The notes under the pieces: model-generated
The model's database searches: none
Seen by the model: the letters and a program-made list of their open reading frames with translations, nothing else
What the model was told of the DNA's origin: nothing
Assembly: GCA_038531315.1 (NCBI GenBank)
Contig: JBCBBT010000002.1
Span: forward strand, 62,001 to 126,000
Length of the DNA stretch: 64,000 nucleotides
Direction of reading: 5' to 3'
Source of the DNA: JAJFFW01 sp038531315
Lineage (GTDB): Bacteria; Pseudomonadota; Alphaproteobacteria; Caulobacterales; Parvularculaceae
Position numbers and translations under genes: made by a program
In this document: in pieces, positions 16,293 to 24,402 of the stretch
Position numbering within the stretch: the stretch's first letter is position 1
How the letters are laid out: each line of letters opens with the position of its first letter

Positions 16293-16427
16293 AAGACAAG
16301 TTTACGGAGACGATGCCGGTTGGCGTCCGGTCCGCTTTAACGTCGGCGTTTTTGCGTTGACAGCACATGAGGGGCTCTTCGCCCACTAAACCAAGAAGCC
16401 AAAGCAAAACCGTTAGGTGAGGCAATG

Positions 16428-17198
16428 ATGAAACGAGTAGCGATAATTGGGTCAGCTCTAGCAATGGCCGTAGTCTTAGGGGCGCCGGCCAGCGCGCAGT
16501 TTAAGTCGTCGTTAAACGAGAGCAGGGCGACAGCCGACGAAGCGGCCCGCTCGCAACAAAACGTCAACCAACTCGACGATCAGACGTCCGTATTGGTCAA
16601 CGACTACCGGGCGAACCTGAAACAGCTGGAAGCGGCGTTGCGATATAATGAATCGCTGACCAAACAGGTCGCAGCCCAGGAGCGCCGCATTGAGCGCATC
16701 CAGCAAGACATCGAGAATGTCTCCGGCCTGCAGCGCGCTGTTTACCCGCTAATGGAAGACATGGCCGGAACCTTCAAGCAGATCGTTGAAGCGGACGTGC
16801 CGTTTGATATCGTTTCGCGCCTGCAGCGGGCGGACGCCAGAATTGAAAACCTCGACAAGCCCGAAAATGAAGTGTCGGTCGCGCAGAAGTATCGGCTCCT
16901 CGTCGAAGCTTACCAAATTGAAATGGAATTCGGACGGACCATTGGTCAGTACGAAGGCGCCATCACGGTCGATGGGGAAGAGCTCACGGGCGAATTCCTG
17001 CGGGTCGGTCGCGTTGCGCTGATTTTCAAGACGCCAGACGATTCGGTTCTGAAGATTTGGAACAATTCGACGCGCTCATGGGAAAATCTGGCCAAGTCCT
17101 ACCTCCCCGACGTGAAACTCGGCATTCGCATCGCGCTTGAGCAGACAGCGCCGGTTCTGATGCCGATCCCTGTTCCCGCTCCGACGGTCGCTCAGTAG
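16428..17198 (+). CDS. DUF3450 periplasmic protein of TonB2-type operon
   Basis: A 256-residue exported protein: signal peptide residues about 1-23 (ends PASAQ), then a long coiled coil (about 30-110, with KQVAAQERRIERIQQDIENV), then a globular part with FDIVSRLQRADARIENLD, GAITVDGEELTGEFLRVGRVAL and a Pro-rich end. DUF3450 genes sit at the head of TtpC-ExbB-ExbD-TonB2-TPR operons in Vibrio and Shewanella relatives, where the set energises particular outer-membrane receptors; the precise role of DUF3450 is not settled. Two ATGs are adjacent (16425, 16428); the second has the better spacing to GAGG. The next gene starts 28 bp on. Confidence 0.85.
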   Translation: MKRVAIIGSALAMAVVLGAPASAQFKSSLNESRATADEAARSQQNVNQLDDQTSVLVNDYRANLKQLEAALRYNESLTKQVAAQERRIERIQQDIENVSGLQRAVYPLMEDMAGTFKQIVEADVPFDIVSRLQRADARIENLDKPENEVSVAQKYRLLVEAYQIEMEFGRTIGQYEGAITVDGEELTGEFLRVGRVALIFKTPDDSVLKIWNNSTRSWENLAKSYLPDVKLGIRIALEQTAPVLMPIPVPAPTVAQ

Positions 17199-17226
17199 CC
17201 CGCAAAGCAGTTAAGGAAAACAAGTC

Positions 17227-18612
17227 ATGAAACTTCTCAAACTTGCAAGTCTGTCCCTTTGCGCGGGCGCAGCGGCTTTAGTCGCCGATTTTTCGGGCGT
17301 TGAAATTTATGCCTCGGCTCAGGCTCAGGAACTGACGCTTGATCAGGTGTTGCGTGCTGTTCGCGAAGAACGACGCGAAGTCAGCGCTGAAAACCGCGAA
17401 CGCGAAGCCCGCTTCCGCCGCGAACGCAATAGTCAGCAGGCGGAACTCAATCGCGTCCGCCAGCAGGTTCTGGCCGCGGCCGCAGAGTCTGATCGTCTTG
17501 AGGCGCTTCAAGAAGCCAATGATGAGCGGATCGCAGAGCTTGACGCTGAACTGGCTGAGAAAAACGGTCAGTTCCAGGAGCTTTTCGGCGCCGCACGGTC
17601 CGCCGCGAGCGATCTGAAAGCCCAGATTGAGCGCTCGCAGATTTCTGCGCAGTACCCCGGTCGCGGCGATGCGCTTGCCGAGCTTGCCCAGACAGAACAG
17701 TTGCCGTCTGAAGAGCAACTCGTTTTCCTTTGGGAAACGATGATCCAGCAAATCGCCGAGCAGGGCAAAGTCGTCCAGTTCAACGCGGATGTGACGCAGG
17801 CGGACGGAACCGCGGCGACACAGGAAATCGTTCGCATCGGCCCGTTCGTGTCGTTCGATAAGGGCGGTGATTTCCTTGTCTATAAGTCTGACCAGAACCG
17901 GCTTGAGTTTCTGGCGCGCCAGCCTGACAGTCGAGCAACCGGCGCTGCGCGCAGCGTCGCCAATGCGGCCGGTAATGATGGTTTTGTCAAAGGCGTCATC
18001 GACCCGTCGCTCGGCACCTTGTTGAGCCTGATCGTCAAGTCGCCAAGCTTGCCCGAGCGTGTCGATCAGGGCGGTTTCGTCGGCTATGCGATCCTCGTTC
18101 TCGCCGGCATCGGTGTTGTATTTGGTATTTTCAAGTGGATCACGTTGATGATGACAGGCGGCGCAGTGGCCGGTCAGGTGCGCAAGAAACGCGCATCGAA
18201 AGGCAACCCGCTTGGTCGCGTCATGCTTGCCTACGAGAACACGCAATCGGCGGACGTCGAAACCGTGGCGCTCAAGCTTGACGACGCCATTCTTAAAGAG
18301 GTTCCGAAACTTGAAGGCGGCCTCAATATGATCAAGGTGCTCGCCGCCGTCGCCCCGCTGATGGGTCTGCTCGGTACGGTTATCGGTATGATCCAGACCT
18401 TCCAGGCGATCACACTGTTCGGCACCGGCGACCCGCAGATCATGGCCGGCGGTATTTCGCAAGCGCTTGTGACCACTGTTCTCGGTCTGGTGGCGGCTAT
18501 CCCGCTTCTCTTCCTCCACGCTTTTGCGAGCGGCGCATCCAAGCGCGTCACGCAAATCCTGGAAGAGCAAGCCGCTGGTATCGTCGCAGAACACGCCGAG
18601 GGTCGCTCTTAG
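17227..18612 (+). CDS. TtpC-like MotA/TolQ/ExbB proton-channel protein with periplasmic extension
   Basis: A 461-residue protein far longer than ExbB. It has a signal sequence (about 1-33), a periplasmic coiled-coil stretch rich in Glu/Arg/Gln (about 38-150), a globular part, then the MotA/TolQ/ExbB core: TM1 near 282-305 (VGYAILVLAGIGVVFGIFKW), ALKLDDAILKEVPKLEGGL, TM2 LAAVAPLMGLLGTVIGMI and TM3 VTTVLGLVAAIPLLFLHAF. This is the TtpC layout, which in Vibrio TonB2 systems is needed in addition to ExbB2/ExbD2. It likely links the ion channel to TonB across the periplasm. The gene is followed after 31 bp by exbB. Confidence 0.88.
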   Translation: MKLLKLASLSLCAGAAALVADFSGVEIYASAQAQELTLDQVLRAVREERREVSAENREREARFRRERNSQQAELNRVRQQVLAAAAESDRLEALQEANDERIAELDAELAEKNGQFQELFGAARSAASDLKAQIERSQISAQYPGRGDALAELAQTEQLPSEEQLVFLWETMIQQIAEQGKVVQFNADVTQADGTAATQEIVRIGPFVSFDKGGDFLVYKSDQNRLEFLARQPDSRATGAARSVANAAGNDGFVKGVIDPSLGTLLSLIVKSPSLPERVDQGGFVGYAILVLAGIGVVFGIFKWITLMMTGGAVAGQVRKKRASKGNPLGRVMLAYENTQSADVETVALKLDDAILKEVPKLEGGLNMIKVLAAVAPLMGLLGTVIGMIQTFQAITLFGTGDPQIMAGGISQALVTTVLGLVAAIPLLFLHAFASGASKRVTQILEEQAAGIVAEHAEGRS

Positions 18613-18643
18613 GAGCGGCTTTCCGGAAAAGGAGCCTCCAAGA

Positions 18644-19174
18644 ATGGAGTATCTCAATCCAGCGATCGCCTATGACGCCCTTTTCGACTTTCTGAAAAAG
18701 GGCGGACCCATCCTGGTCCTGATCATGGGCGTGACGTTTTTCATGTGGGCGCTCATTATCGAACGCGTCATTTATTGGCTGACGGCGCATGCCGGCGTCG
18801 CAGGGCGCGCCAAGAGAGCCTGGAAAGCGCGCAACGACCACAAATCCTGGTATGCGCACGCGATCCGCGAGAAGCTGATCTCGGAAACACGGCAGGAAGC
18901 GGAGCGCAATAACGGTTTGATTCGCGTTCTTGTCGCCGTGACGCCGCTTTTGGGTTTGCTTGGCACGGTGACGGGCATGACTGAAGTGTTCGACGTTATG
19001 GCGGTGACCGGGTCTTCCAACGCTCGCCTTATGGCCGGCGGCATTTCGAAAGCAACCATTCCGACAATGGCCGGTCTGGTTGCCTCTTTGTCGGGGCTGA
19101 TTTTCATCAACGCCTTCGACAGCAATGTGAAGAAAGCAACAAACAAGATCGCAGACGATCTTTTGATTGAGTAG
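18644..19174 (+). CDS. exbB: ExbB-like proton channel subunit
   Basis: A 176-residue MotA/TolQ/ExbB protein with TM1 (PILVLIMGVTFFMWALIIER, about 20-42), a cytoplasmic loop, TM2 (LVAVTPLLGLLGTVTGM) and TM3 (MAGLVASLSGLIFINAF). ARLMAGGISKATIPTMAG is a conserved ExbB segment. It forms the pentameric channel that uses proton motive force with ExbD. Start 18644 is chosen because AAGGAG lies just upstream and MEYLNPAIAYDALFDFLKKGG is a typical short ExbB2 N-terminus; the longer frame runs back into the previous gene. exbD follows after 11 bp. Confidence 0.92.
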   Translation: MEYLNPAIAYDALFDFLKKGGPILVLIMGVTFFMWALIIERVIYWLTAHAGVAGRAKRAWKARNDHKSWYAHAIREKLISETRQEAERNNGLIRVLVAVTPLLGLLGTVTGMTEVFDVMAVTGSSNARLMAGGISKATIPTMAGLVASLSGLIFINAFDSNVKKATNKIADDLLIE

Positions 19175-19185
19175 GGACTGACGAC

Positions 19186-19605
19186 ATGCGCAGAAGAGGC
19201 ACCCATCAGGGCGAAGCCGGCGACGTCAACGTCACGCCGCTACTTGATATCGTCTTCATCATGCTGATCTTTTTCATCGTGACAGCGACGTTTATCCGCG
19301 AGCAGGGACTTGATGTCCGCACGCCGGAAGACTCTGAAACTGATGATCAGTCTATCCCGCCGCCCGCACTCCTGCTGGCGATCCGCGATGACGGCTTCGT
19401 TTTGGTGAACGGCGTCCGCGTCATTGATCCATTGTCGGTCAAGCCGGTGGTTGAAGAGTTTATGGCCCGCGAACCGCGCGGCGTCGTCCTCGTCAGCGCA
19501 GCGCCGGAGTCGGAATCGGGCGTCGCCGTCACCGTGATGGATCAGGCAAAGCAGGGCAAGGCGTCGACGGTGTCGCTTGCGCTGCAAAAAGAAGAAACGT
19601 CGTAG
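19186..19605 (+). CDS. exbD: ExbD-like biopolymer transport protein, first copy
   Basis: A 139-residue single-pass protein. The N-terminus reads GDVNVTPLLDIVFIMLIFF, with the essential membrane Asp at residue 21 of the TM helix. The periplasmic domain follows (about 45-139). ExbD couples proton flow through ExbB to TonB. It is one of two consecutive exbD genes, and its periplasmic part differs clearly from the second (SETDDQSIPPPALLLAI here), so they are unlikely to be a recent duplication. The second exbD starts 75 bp downstream. Confidence 0.92.
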   Translation: MRRRGTHQGEAGDVNVTPLLDIVFIMLIFFIVTATFIREQGLDVRTPEDSETDDQSIPPPALLLAIRDDGFVLVNGVRVIDPLSVKPVVEEFMAREPRGVVLVSAAPESESGVAVTVMDQAKQGKASTVSLALQKEETS

Positions 19606-19680
19606 GCGCTCGGGTGGTCCGCCGCAGCGGATCGGACCGATCGTCACGCTGACGAAATTGTTGAAAGCGGAATAATCGTT

Positions 19681-20085
19681 ATGGCGCGCAGAAATTTTAC
19701 TCAGGATGAAAGCGATGAAGACGTCAACGTAACGCCTTTGCTCGATATTGTTTTCATTATGCTGATCTTTTTCATCGTCACGTCGACCTTCGTGAAGGAG
19801 CCGGGTGTTGAGATCACTCGGCCTGAAGCGCAGACCGGCACCGAGCGCCGCTTAGCGTCCATTCTTGTTGCGATCACGGAAACCGATGAAATCTGGATCA
19901 ATAAGGATCAGGTGGAACTCAACGAAGTGCGCATTATTGTCGAAGAACTGTTGCGTGAAAATCCAAAAGGAACGGCTGTCGTTCAGGCCGACTCGCGCGC
20001 CAAGGCGCGCTATCTGGTCGAGGTCGTCGAGCAAATCCGACAGGCCGGCGTGTCCGATGTGGCCGTCTCGACCGACGACGCCTAG
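19681..20085 (+). CDS. exbD: ExbD-like biopolymer transport protein, second copy
   Basis: A 134-residue protein with the same layout as the copy before it: DEDVNVTPLLDIVFIMLIFF with the membrane Asp at residue 22, then a periplasmic domain (PEAQTGTERRLASILVAI...AVVQADSRAKARYLVEVVEQ). Two different ExbDs would allow a mixed dimer inside the ExbB or TtpC pentamer, or one ExbD for each channel protein; this is inference. tonB follows after 12 bp. Confidence 0.92.
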   Translation: MARRNFTQDESDEDVNVTPLLDIVFIMLIFFIVTSTFVKEPGVEITRPEAQTGTERRLASILVAITETDEIWINKDQVELNEVRIIVEELLRENPKGTAVVQADSRAKARYLVEVVEQIRQAGVSDVAVSTDDA

Positions 20086-20097
20086 GGAGAAACGATC

Positions 20098-20697
20098 GTG
20101 GGATCTCTAATACGCTTTATTTTCGGGCTGCCGGGTGCGGCTATCGTGACGACGGCGCTATTCTTGTTTATGGGTGCGGTCACCAGCCAGGACGCCGAAC
20201 TTAACGACGCGGAAGACTCTGTTAAGATCGATGTAACGGCGAAACTTCAGGACACTGACGTATCGAACGCCAATAAGGAGTTTAAGCGCCCGACGCTCGA
20301 TACGCCGCCGCCGCCGCCGCCTGCGGTCACCGACCCGTCGAACCGGCCGGCGCTAGACGGGGTTCGTGCTGCGATCCCCGAGATCAACGTCGACCTTAAT
20401 ATCGGGACGGGCTTTAACCCTGACCGCGATGCGCAGCCGCTGGTTCGTATCGAGCCGCAATATCCCGAACGGTGCCAGTCGCGGGCCGGATCTCTGGAAA
20501 TTGTCCGCATCCGGTTCGATGTGACGCCGGAAGGGCAAACAGCGAATATCGAGGTTGTCGATTCGACGAACAGCTGTCTCAACAGGGCGGCGATCCGCGC
20601 GGCGCAGCGCTGGAAATACCAGCCGAAAATTGTCGACAATACTGCTGAATGGCGTCGCGGCGTTGAAACACAATTCACTTTCCGTCTGGAGGGTTAA
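20098..20697 (+). CDS. tonB: TonB2-like energy transducer
   Basis: A 199-residue protein starting at a GTG with GGGAGA 7 bp upstream. An N-terminal anchor (residues about 6-27) is followed by a short periplasmic linker with the PPPPPP run near residue 62, and the C-terminal TonB domain (about 105-199): VRIEPQYPERCQSRAGSLEI, then VRIRFDVTPEGQ and RWKYQPKI. The PQYP motif is the family mark. The linker is much shorter than in E. coli TonB, as in TonB2 proteins, which may be why the TtpC extension is needed. Two cysteines (in PERCQ and NSCLN) in the folded domain could form a disulfide. Confidence 0.9.
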   Translation: MGSLIRFIFGLPGAAIVTTALFLFMGAVTSQDAELNDAEDSVKIDVTAKLQDTDVSNANKEFKRPTLDTPPPPPPAVTDPSNRPALDGVRAAIPEINVDLNIGTGFNPDRDAQPLVRIEPQYPERCQSRAGSLEIVRIRFDVTPEGQTANIEVVDSTNSCLNRAAIRAAQRWKYQPKIVDNTAEWRRGVETQFTFRLEG

Positions 20698-20804
20698 ACG
20701 AGCGGGGCGGACTTTCGCGGACCCTTCCGCAAGGGCCGCCCGGTGAGATGAGACAAGAAAAACGAGAGCAATCGGTTTTGTTGGGTTTTGAGGCGCACGG
20801 ACAT

Positions 20805-22490
20805 ATGATCAAGCACGGTAAAAAATTCTCGGCGCGCTGCGTTTCTGCACTTGCATGCGGTCTCGCCTTTAGCGGCGCTTTGGCGATCGTCAGCGCAACG
20901 CCGGCGGCGGCGCAGGACAACGAAGAAGAAAGCAGCGGCAACACGCGGCGGTCGGCGACGCTTGATCCGGCTGTCGGCCGGGTTGTTGCGCCGATTTTCG
21001 AAAATGAAATTGCAAACGAGGAGTGGGACGGCTGTATCACGAAGCTGAACCAGCTGATCGCGCAACGCGGCTCGCGCTTTAAACCGTACGACACGGCGAT
21101 CGTTAATCAGCTGCTTGGCCAGTGTCAGGCGGGCAAGGAAGATTTTCGCGGCGCCCTGCGCTCGTTCCAGAAGGCGGTCGACTCGGGCGGGTTGCCGCCT
21201 GAACAGGTCGGGGGCCTGCGCTATGTGATTGCGCAGCTTTATTTCCAACTTGAAGACTACAATGCTGCGATCCGCAGCCTGCAACAGTGGATCAACAGCG
21301 GCGGCACCCCTGACGCCAACGCTTATTATCTTCTCGCCGCTGCTTACACGCAGATTTCACCGCCGAACTTCCGCGCTGCGACCTCGCCCGCCGAACAGGC
21401 TGTGCGATTGCGGGAAACGCCCAAGAAGGCCGATTTCGATTTGTTGAACCTGATCTACTCAGAAACCAACCAATCGACAAAGCGCGCGGCGCTCCTCGAG
21501 CGCATGATCAATCTGTTTCCGGGCGAAGCCGGTTACTGGCGTCAGCTTTCTGGTCTCTACAATCAGTTGAAGCGCGACAAAGAAGCCTTTTCTGTTCTCG
21601 AAGTCGCCTATCGCGCAGGGTTGCTCGACAAGGAAAGCGAAATCCTGACGCTTGTTCAGTATTACTCGTTCTTCGACAATCCATTCCGCGGCGCGAAGAT
21701 GCTTGAGCGGGAAATGAACGCGAATGTCGTCAAGCGCAATGTGAAGAATCTGAAGCTCCTTTCTCAGCTATGGAGCCAGTCGCGTGAGCACAAACGCGCC
21801 ATCCCCGTGCTTGAGGAGGCCGCCCGTCTTTCTGATGATGGTGAACTTTTCTATCGTCTGGGGCAGGTGCTGCTTGCGGATGAACAATACGCGAAATCCG
21901 AACAGGCGCTTGCCAGTGCGCGCCGCAAGGGCGGGCTGACCCAGCGTCAGTTGGCCGACTCTTGGATGTTGACGGGGACAGCGCGTTTCAGCCGCGCCGG
22001 ACCTGGCGACCGGGCTCAACGCAATCGCGCGCGCACCGCATTTCAAAATGCGACACGCTACTCGACGACTGCCTCGAAAGCGCGCGATTGGGTGACCTAT
22101 ATCAACGCCATCAACAGCACCGAGGACGCGCAGGACAGGCTTGCATGCGATCAGGCCCGCGAAGAACGCGAAGCCGATATCGAACGCCTGACGTCGCAGC
22201 AACGTGTTTGCGATCTGCGTAGCGACGAAAGCGAAGATTGTCTGCAAGTGGCTGAACGGCTGCGCATTGCGCAGACCGAAGAACCGGACGCTTGTAAGAA
22301 AATTGCCAAACCGTCCACGAGCGCCGCCGACAGTGATGACGAGGGCGCAGAAGGCGGCGTCAATACAGAAACGCCGGACAATGTCGACGGCGCAGCGCCG
22401 GCGGCGCCCGACGCGGCCCCCGCAGAAGGCGAGGCCGAAGAGGGCGCAACGGTCAAGCCCGAAAGCCCCTCAGGCGGCGCCGAACAATAG
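20805..22490 (+). CDS. Periplasmic TPR-repeat protein of the TonB operon
   Basis: A 561-residue exported protein. The signal peptide (about 1-37, ending TPAAAQ) fits the ATG at 20805; an upstream in-frame ATG at 20748 lacks a usable ribosome site. The mature part is mostly helical repeats of TPR type (for example CQAGKEDFRGALRSFQKAV, QLYFQLEDYNAAIRSLQQW, LYNQLKRDKEAFSVLEVA, LGQVLLADEQYAKSEQAL). The last 60 residues form an Ala/Glu/Pro-rich acidic tail. TPR proteins close TonB2-type operons elsewhere and are thought to help assemble the complex or its receptor. A strong terminator follows 48 bp downstream, marking the operon end. Confidence 0.85.
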   Translation: MIKHGKKFSARCVSALACGLAFSGALAIVSATPAAAQDNEEESSGNTRRSATLDPAVGRVVAPIFENEIANEEWDGCITKLNQLIAQRGSRFKPYDTAIVNQLLGQCQAGKEDFRGALRSFQKAVDSGGLPPEQVGGLRYVIAQLYFQLEDYNAAIRSLQQWINSGGTPDANAYYLLAAAYTQISPPNFRAATSPAEQAVRLRETPKKADFDLLNLIYSETNQSTKRAALLERMINLFPGEAGYWRQLSGLYNQLKRDKEAFSVLEVAYRAGLLDKESEILTLVQYYSFFDNPFRGAKMLEREMNANVVKRNVKNLKLLSQLWSQSREHKRAIPVLEEAARLSDDGELFYRLGQVLLADEQYAKSEQALASARRKGGLTQRQLADSWMLTGTARFSRAGPGDRAQRNRARTAFQNATRYSTTASKARDWVTYINAINSTEDAQDRLACDQAREEREADIERLTSQQRVCDLRSDESEDCLQVAERLRIAQTEEPDACKKIAKPSTSAADSDDEGAEGGVNTETPDNVDGAAPAAPDAAPAEGEAEEGATVKPESPSGGAEQ

Positions 22491-22538
22491 TTGAGCGCTG
22501 GCGTCTTGCCGGAAAGCGGGAAACGATACCAATCAAAG

Positions 22539-22570
22539 AAAAAAGCGGCTCAATGCGAGCCGCTTTTTTT
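22539..22570. terminator. Rho-independent terminator, probably bidirectional
   Basis: AAAAAAGCGGCTC-AATGC-GAGCCGCTTTTTT: a 13-bp perfect stem with a GC core, a T tail on the forward strand and an A run that gives a U tail on the reverse strand. It ends the TonB operon; the reverse-strand dodecin gene stops 96 bp further on and may also use it. Confidence 0.92.
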
Positions 22571-22665
22571 GATCATGCAATCCTGTTCTTGATGCTGTAT
22601 GGCCCGTTGATGTCAGGCCGCCGCATTTCGTCGCGCGAGCGTTTCGAGGATGCTGTGATGGGGAA

Positions 22666-22866
22666 CTATTCGAGTACGAACGTTACCTTCAGGACGACGC
22701 GATATTCCTTGATTTTGCCGTTATCGAGAATAACGGACTGATCCTTGACCCAGCAACCCTCGACGTTTTTCAGGGTTTTGTTGGCCCGCTCGATGCCATC
22801 TTCAATCGCATCCTGGAAACCTTTTTTGGATCCTGAAATGATTTCTGTAACGCGTGCGACTGCCAT
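22666..22866 (-). CDS. Dodecin family flavin-binding protein
   Basis: A 66-residue protein, MAVARVTEIISGSKKGFQDA then IERANKTLKNVEGCWVKDQ and YRVVLKVTFVLE, the beta-alpha-beta-beta layout of dodecin. The conserved Trp in GCWVKD stacks on the flavin in family members. Dodecins form 12-mers that store riboflavin or FMN and buffer free flavin. The start at 22866 has GGAGGAG 6 bases upstream; a TTG 15 bases earlier is part of that ribosome site. It stands alone between the terminator and the hydroxybutyryl-CoA dehydrogenase gene. Confidence 0.93.
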   Translation of the reverse strand: MAVARVTEIISGSKKGFQDAIEDGIERANKTLKNVEGCWVKDQSVILDNGKIKEYRVVLKVTFVLE

Positions 22867-22993
22867 TTTTTTCTCCTCCAAGCGTTCAGACGACCGTCGT
22901 CTGAACCGAGTGTCTAGACTAACACAAGATCGCCCGCTCTATGCAAGCGGGCGCTTTGGGCTCGGTAGCCTGACGAAATAGTAAGAAGGGCGA

Positions 22994-23887
22994 TTAGCGC
23001 GTCGGTTGCGGCGGCTCGACAGCGTAGTCGTAAAAACCGCGACCGGTCTTGCGGCCAAGCCAACCAGCTTCGACATATTTGACGAGCAGCGGACACGGAC
23101 GATATTTGGTGTCGGCAAGCCCCTCATAGAGCACTTGCATGATCGATAAACAAATATCGAGACCGATGAAATCCGCAAGCTGGAGCGGGCCCATGGGATG
23201 GTTGGCGCCAAGCTTTAAACCGGTGTCGATGGCCTCGACCGTGCCGACCCCCTCGTAAAGCGTGTAAATCGCTTCATTGATCATGGGCATCAGAACGCGG
23301 TTGACGATGAAAGCGGGAAAATCCTCCGACACCGTCATGATCTTGCCGAGGTCAGAGACGAGATCTTTTGTGGTCTGAAAGGTCTCCTTGCTGGTTGCTA
23401 TGCCCCGGATCACTTCAACCAGCTTCATCACCGGAGCCGGGTTCATGAAGTGCAGACCGATGAATTTTTCCGGGCGGTCGCTCGCTGCGGCGAGCGCCGT
23501 GATGGAAATCGACGAGGTGTTTGTGGCGAGGATCGTCTTGTCGCCGAGCGCGGGCGTCAGGGCGCGAAAAATCTCCGTCTTGACGTCCTGTTTTTCCGTC
23601 GCCGCCTCAACAATGAGATCGCAATCGCCGAGCGCCAGAAGCTCATTTTCCAGAGAAAGACGGGCAAGGGAAGCGGCGACAGCGCCATCATCGATTGCGC
23701 CGCGCGCGCTTTGCCTGTTCAAATTCTTCTCGATGACCGTGCGCGCCGCCGTCAGACGATCCGGATCGATGTCATTGAGCAGAACGTCGTAGCCGCCCAG
23801 CGCAAACACATGGGCGATCCCGCCGCCCATCTGGCCCGCGCCGACTATGCCGATTTTTTGCACCGACGCCACATTGCCTGTGGGCAT
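22994..23887 (-). CDS. 3-hydroxybutyryl-CoA dehydrogenase
   Basis: A 297-residue enzyme. The N-terminus has the NAD motif IGIVGAGQMGGGIAHV; ATEKQDVKTEIF, ATNTSSISITAL and the GLHFMNPAPVMKLVEVI segment (catalytic His) follow, and KTGRGFYDY closes the protein. This is the short single-domain hydroxyacyl-CoA dehydrogenase type (Hbd/PaaH), oxidising 3-hydroxybutyryl-CoA to acetoacetyl-CoA. GAGGAGG precedes the ATG at 23887; a longer frame is unlikely. It lies downstream of etfB-etfA-DUF4112 on the same strand (92 bp gap), consistent with acyl-CoA oxidation or PHB metabolism. Confidence 0.93.
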   Translation of the reverse strand: MPTGNVASVQKIGIVGAGQMGGGIAHVFALGGYDVLLNDIDPDRLTAARTVIEKNLNRQSARGAIDDGAVAASLARLSLENELLALGDCDLIVEAATEKQDVKTEIFRALTPALGDKTILATNTSSISITALAAASDRPEKFIGLHFMNPAPVMKLVEVIRGIATSKETFQTTKDLVSDLGKIMTVSEDFPAFIVNRVLMPMINEAIYTLYEGVGTVEAIDTGLKLGANHPMGPLQLADFIGLDICLSIMQVLYEGLADTKYRPCPLLVKYVEAGWLGRKTGRGFYDYAVEPPQPTR

Positions 23888-23979
23888 GGCCCGCCTCCTC
23901 GCACGAGTGAACAGGAAGCATTCTAAACGGGTTTTTCGCGGCGCAGCAAATGCGCGTTGCAATCCTGCGGGACGACAAC

Positions 23980-24396
23980 TTAGCGGGCGCGCTTTGCGGC
24001 GAGATAAGCGTGCAACAGGCGTGCGTTCCGCGCATTCGCCCTGAAGGTGAAATCAAACAAGTCGCCGAGGACCGGCACGGCGCCGATGACCATGTCGAAG
24101 ATCACATTGGCGATCATCTGGACGATCAGGCCGAGACTGGCGCCCGCCCGCGCGGCAAGTACGATCAAATAGAGCGACATGATCGCTGTCGCGGCGTCGC
24201 CGATGCCGGGAATGAGGCCGATCAGGCCGTCGATCCCGAAGCGAAAGCCGAAGAGGCTGAATTGCGTATCGAGAAGACGCGCGAGCCGATCTATCCGGTC
24301 AATCAGCGCGTCATCTTCAATGCCGGCGTCGTAGACGGCGCGCTCGGCCTCACGATAGCGATCGTCTGTATCGCGATGAGGGCGCGAGCGTGCCAT
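23980..24396 (-). CDS. DUF4112 membrane protein
   Basis: A 138-residue protein. After a polar N-terminus comes IDRIDRLARLLDTQFSLFGFRFGIDGLIGLIPGIGDAATAI, the DUF4112 signature, with LIPGIGD and a second VLGDLFDFTFRANARNARLL motif. Two or three hydrophobic helices lie about 55-115. The function is not known. It starts 6 bp after etfA stops, so it is part of the etf transcript. Confidence 0.85.
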   Translation of the reverse strand: MARSRPHRDTDDRYREAERAVYDAGIEDDALIDRIDRLARLLDTQFSLFGFRFGIDGLIGLIPGIGDAATAIMSLYLIVLAARAGASLGLIVQMIANVIFDMVIGAVPVLGDLFDFTFRANARNARLLHAYLAAKRAR

Positions 24397-24402
24397 GAAG
24401 GG

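Larger units (their letters stand above)
15353..16424. other. Gene-poor 1.1-kb stretch between tRNA-Gln and the TonB operon
   Basis: No gene here is recognised with confidence. Short frames exist on both strands, but their translations match no family known to me and overlap one another. The stretch holds a 16-bp tandem duplication, a 7-bp-arm hairpin and a short direct repeat CGTTGCAATA (16152-16161 and 16166-16175). Base composition is more mixed than in neighbouring genes. Its position right behind a tRNA gene suits a decayed integration site. The last 300 bases presumably hold the promoter and leader of the TonB operon. Confidence 0.6.

Noticed and set aside
17278..18657. Reverse frame of 459 codons opposite the TtpC-like gene
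   Set aside because: It is a shadow of a well-supported gene caused by codon bias; no domain or ribosome site.
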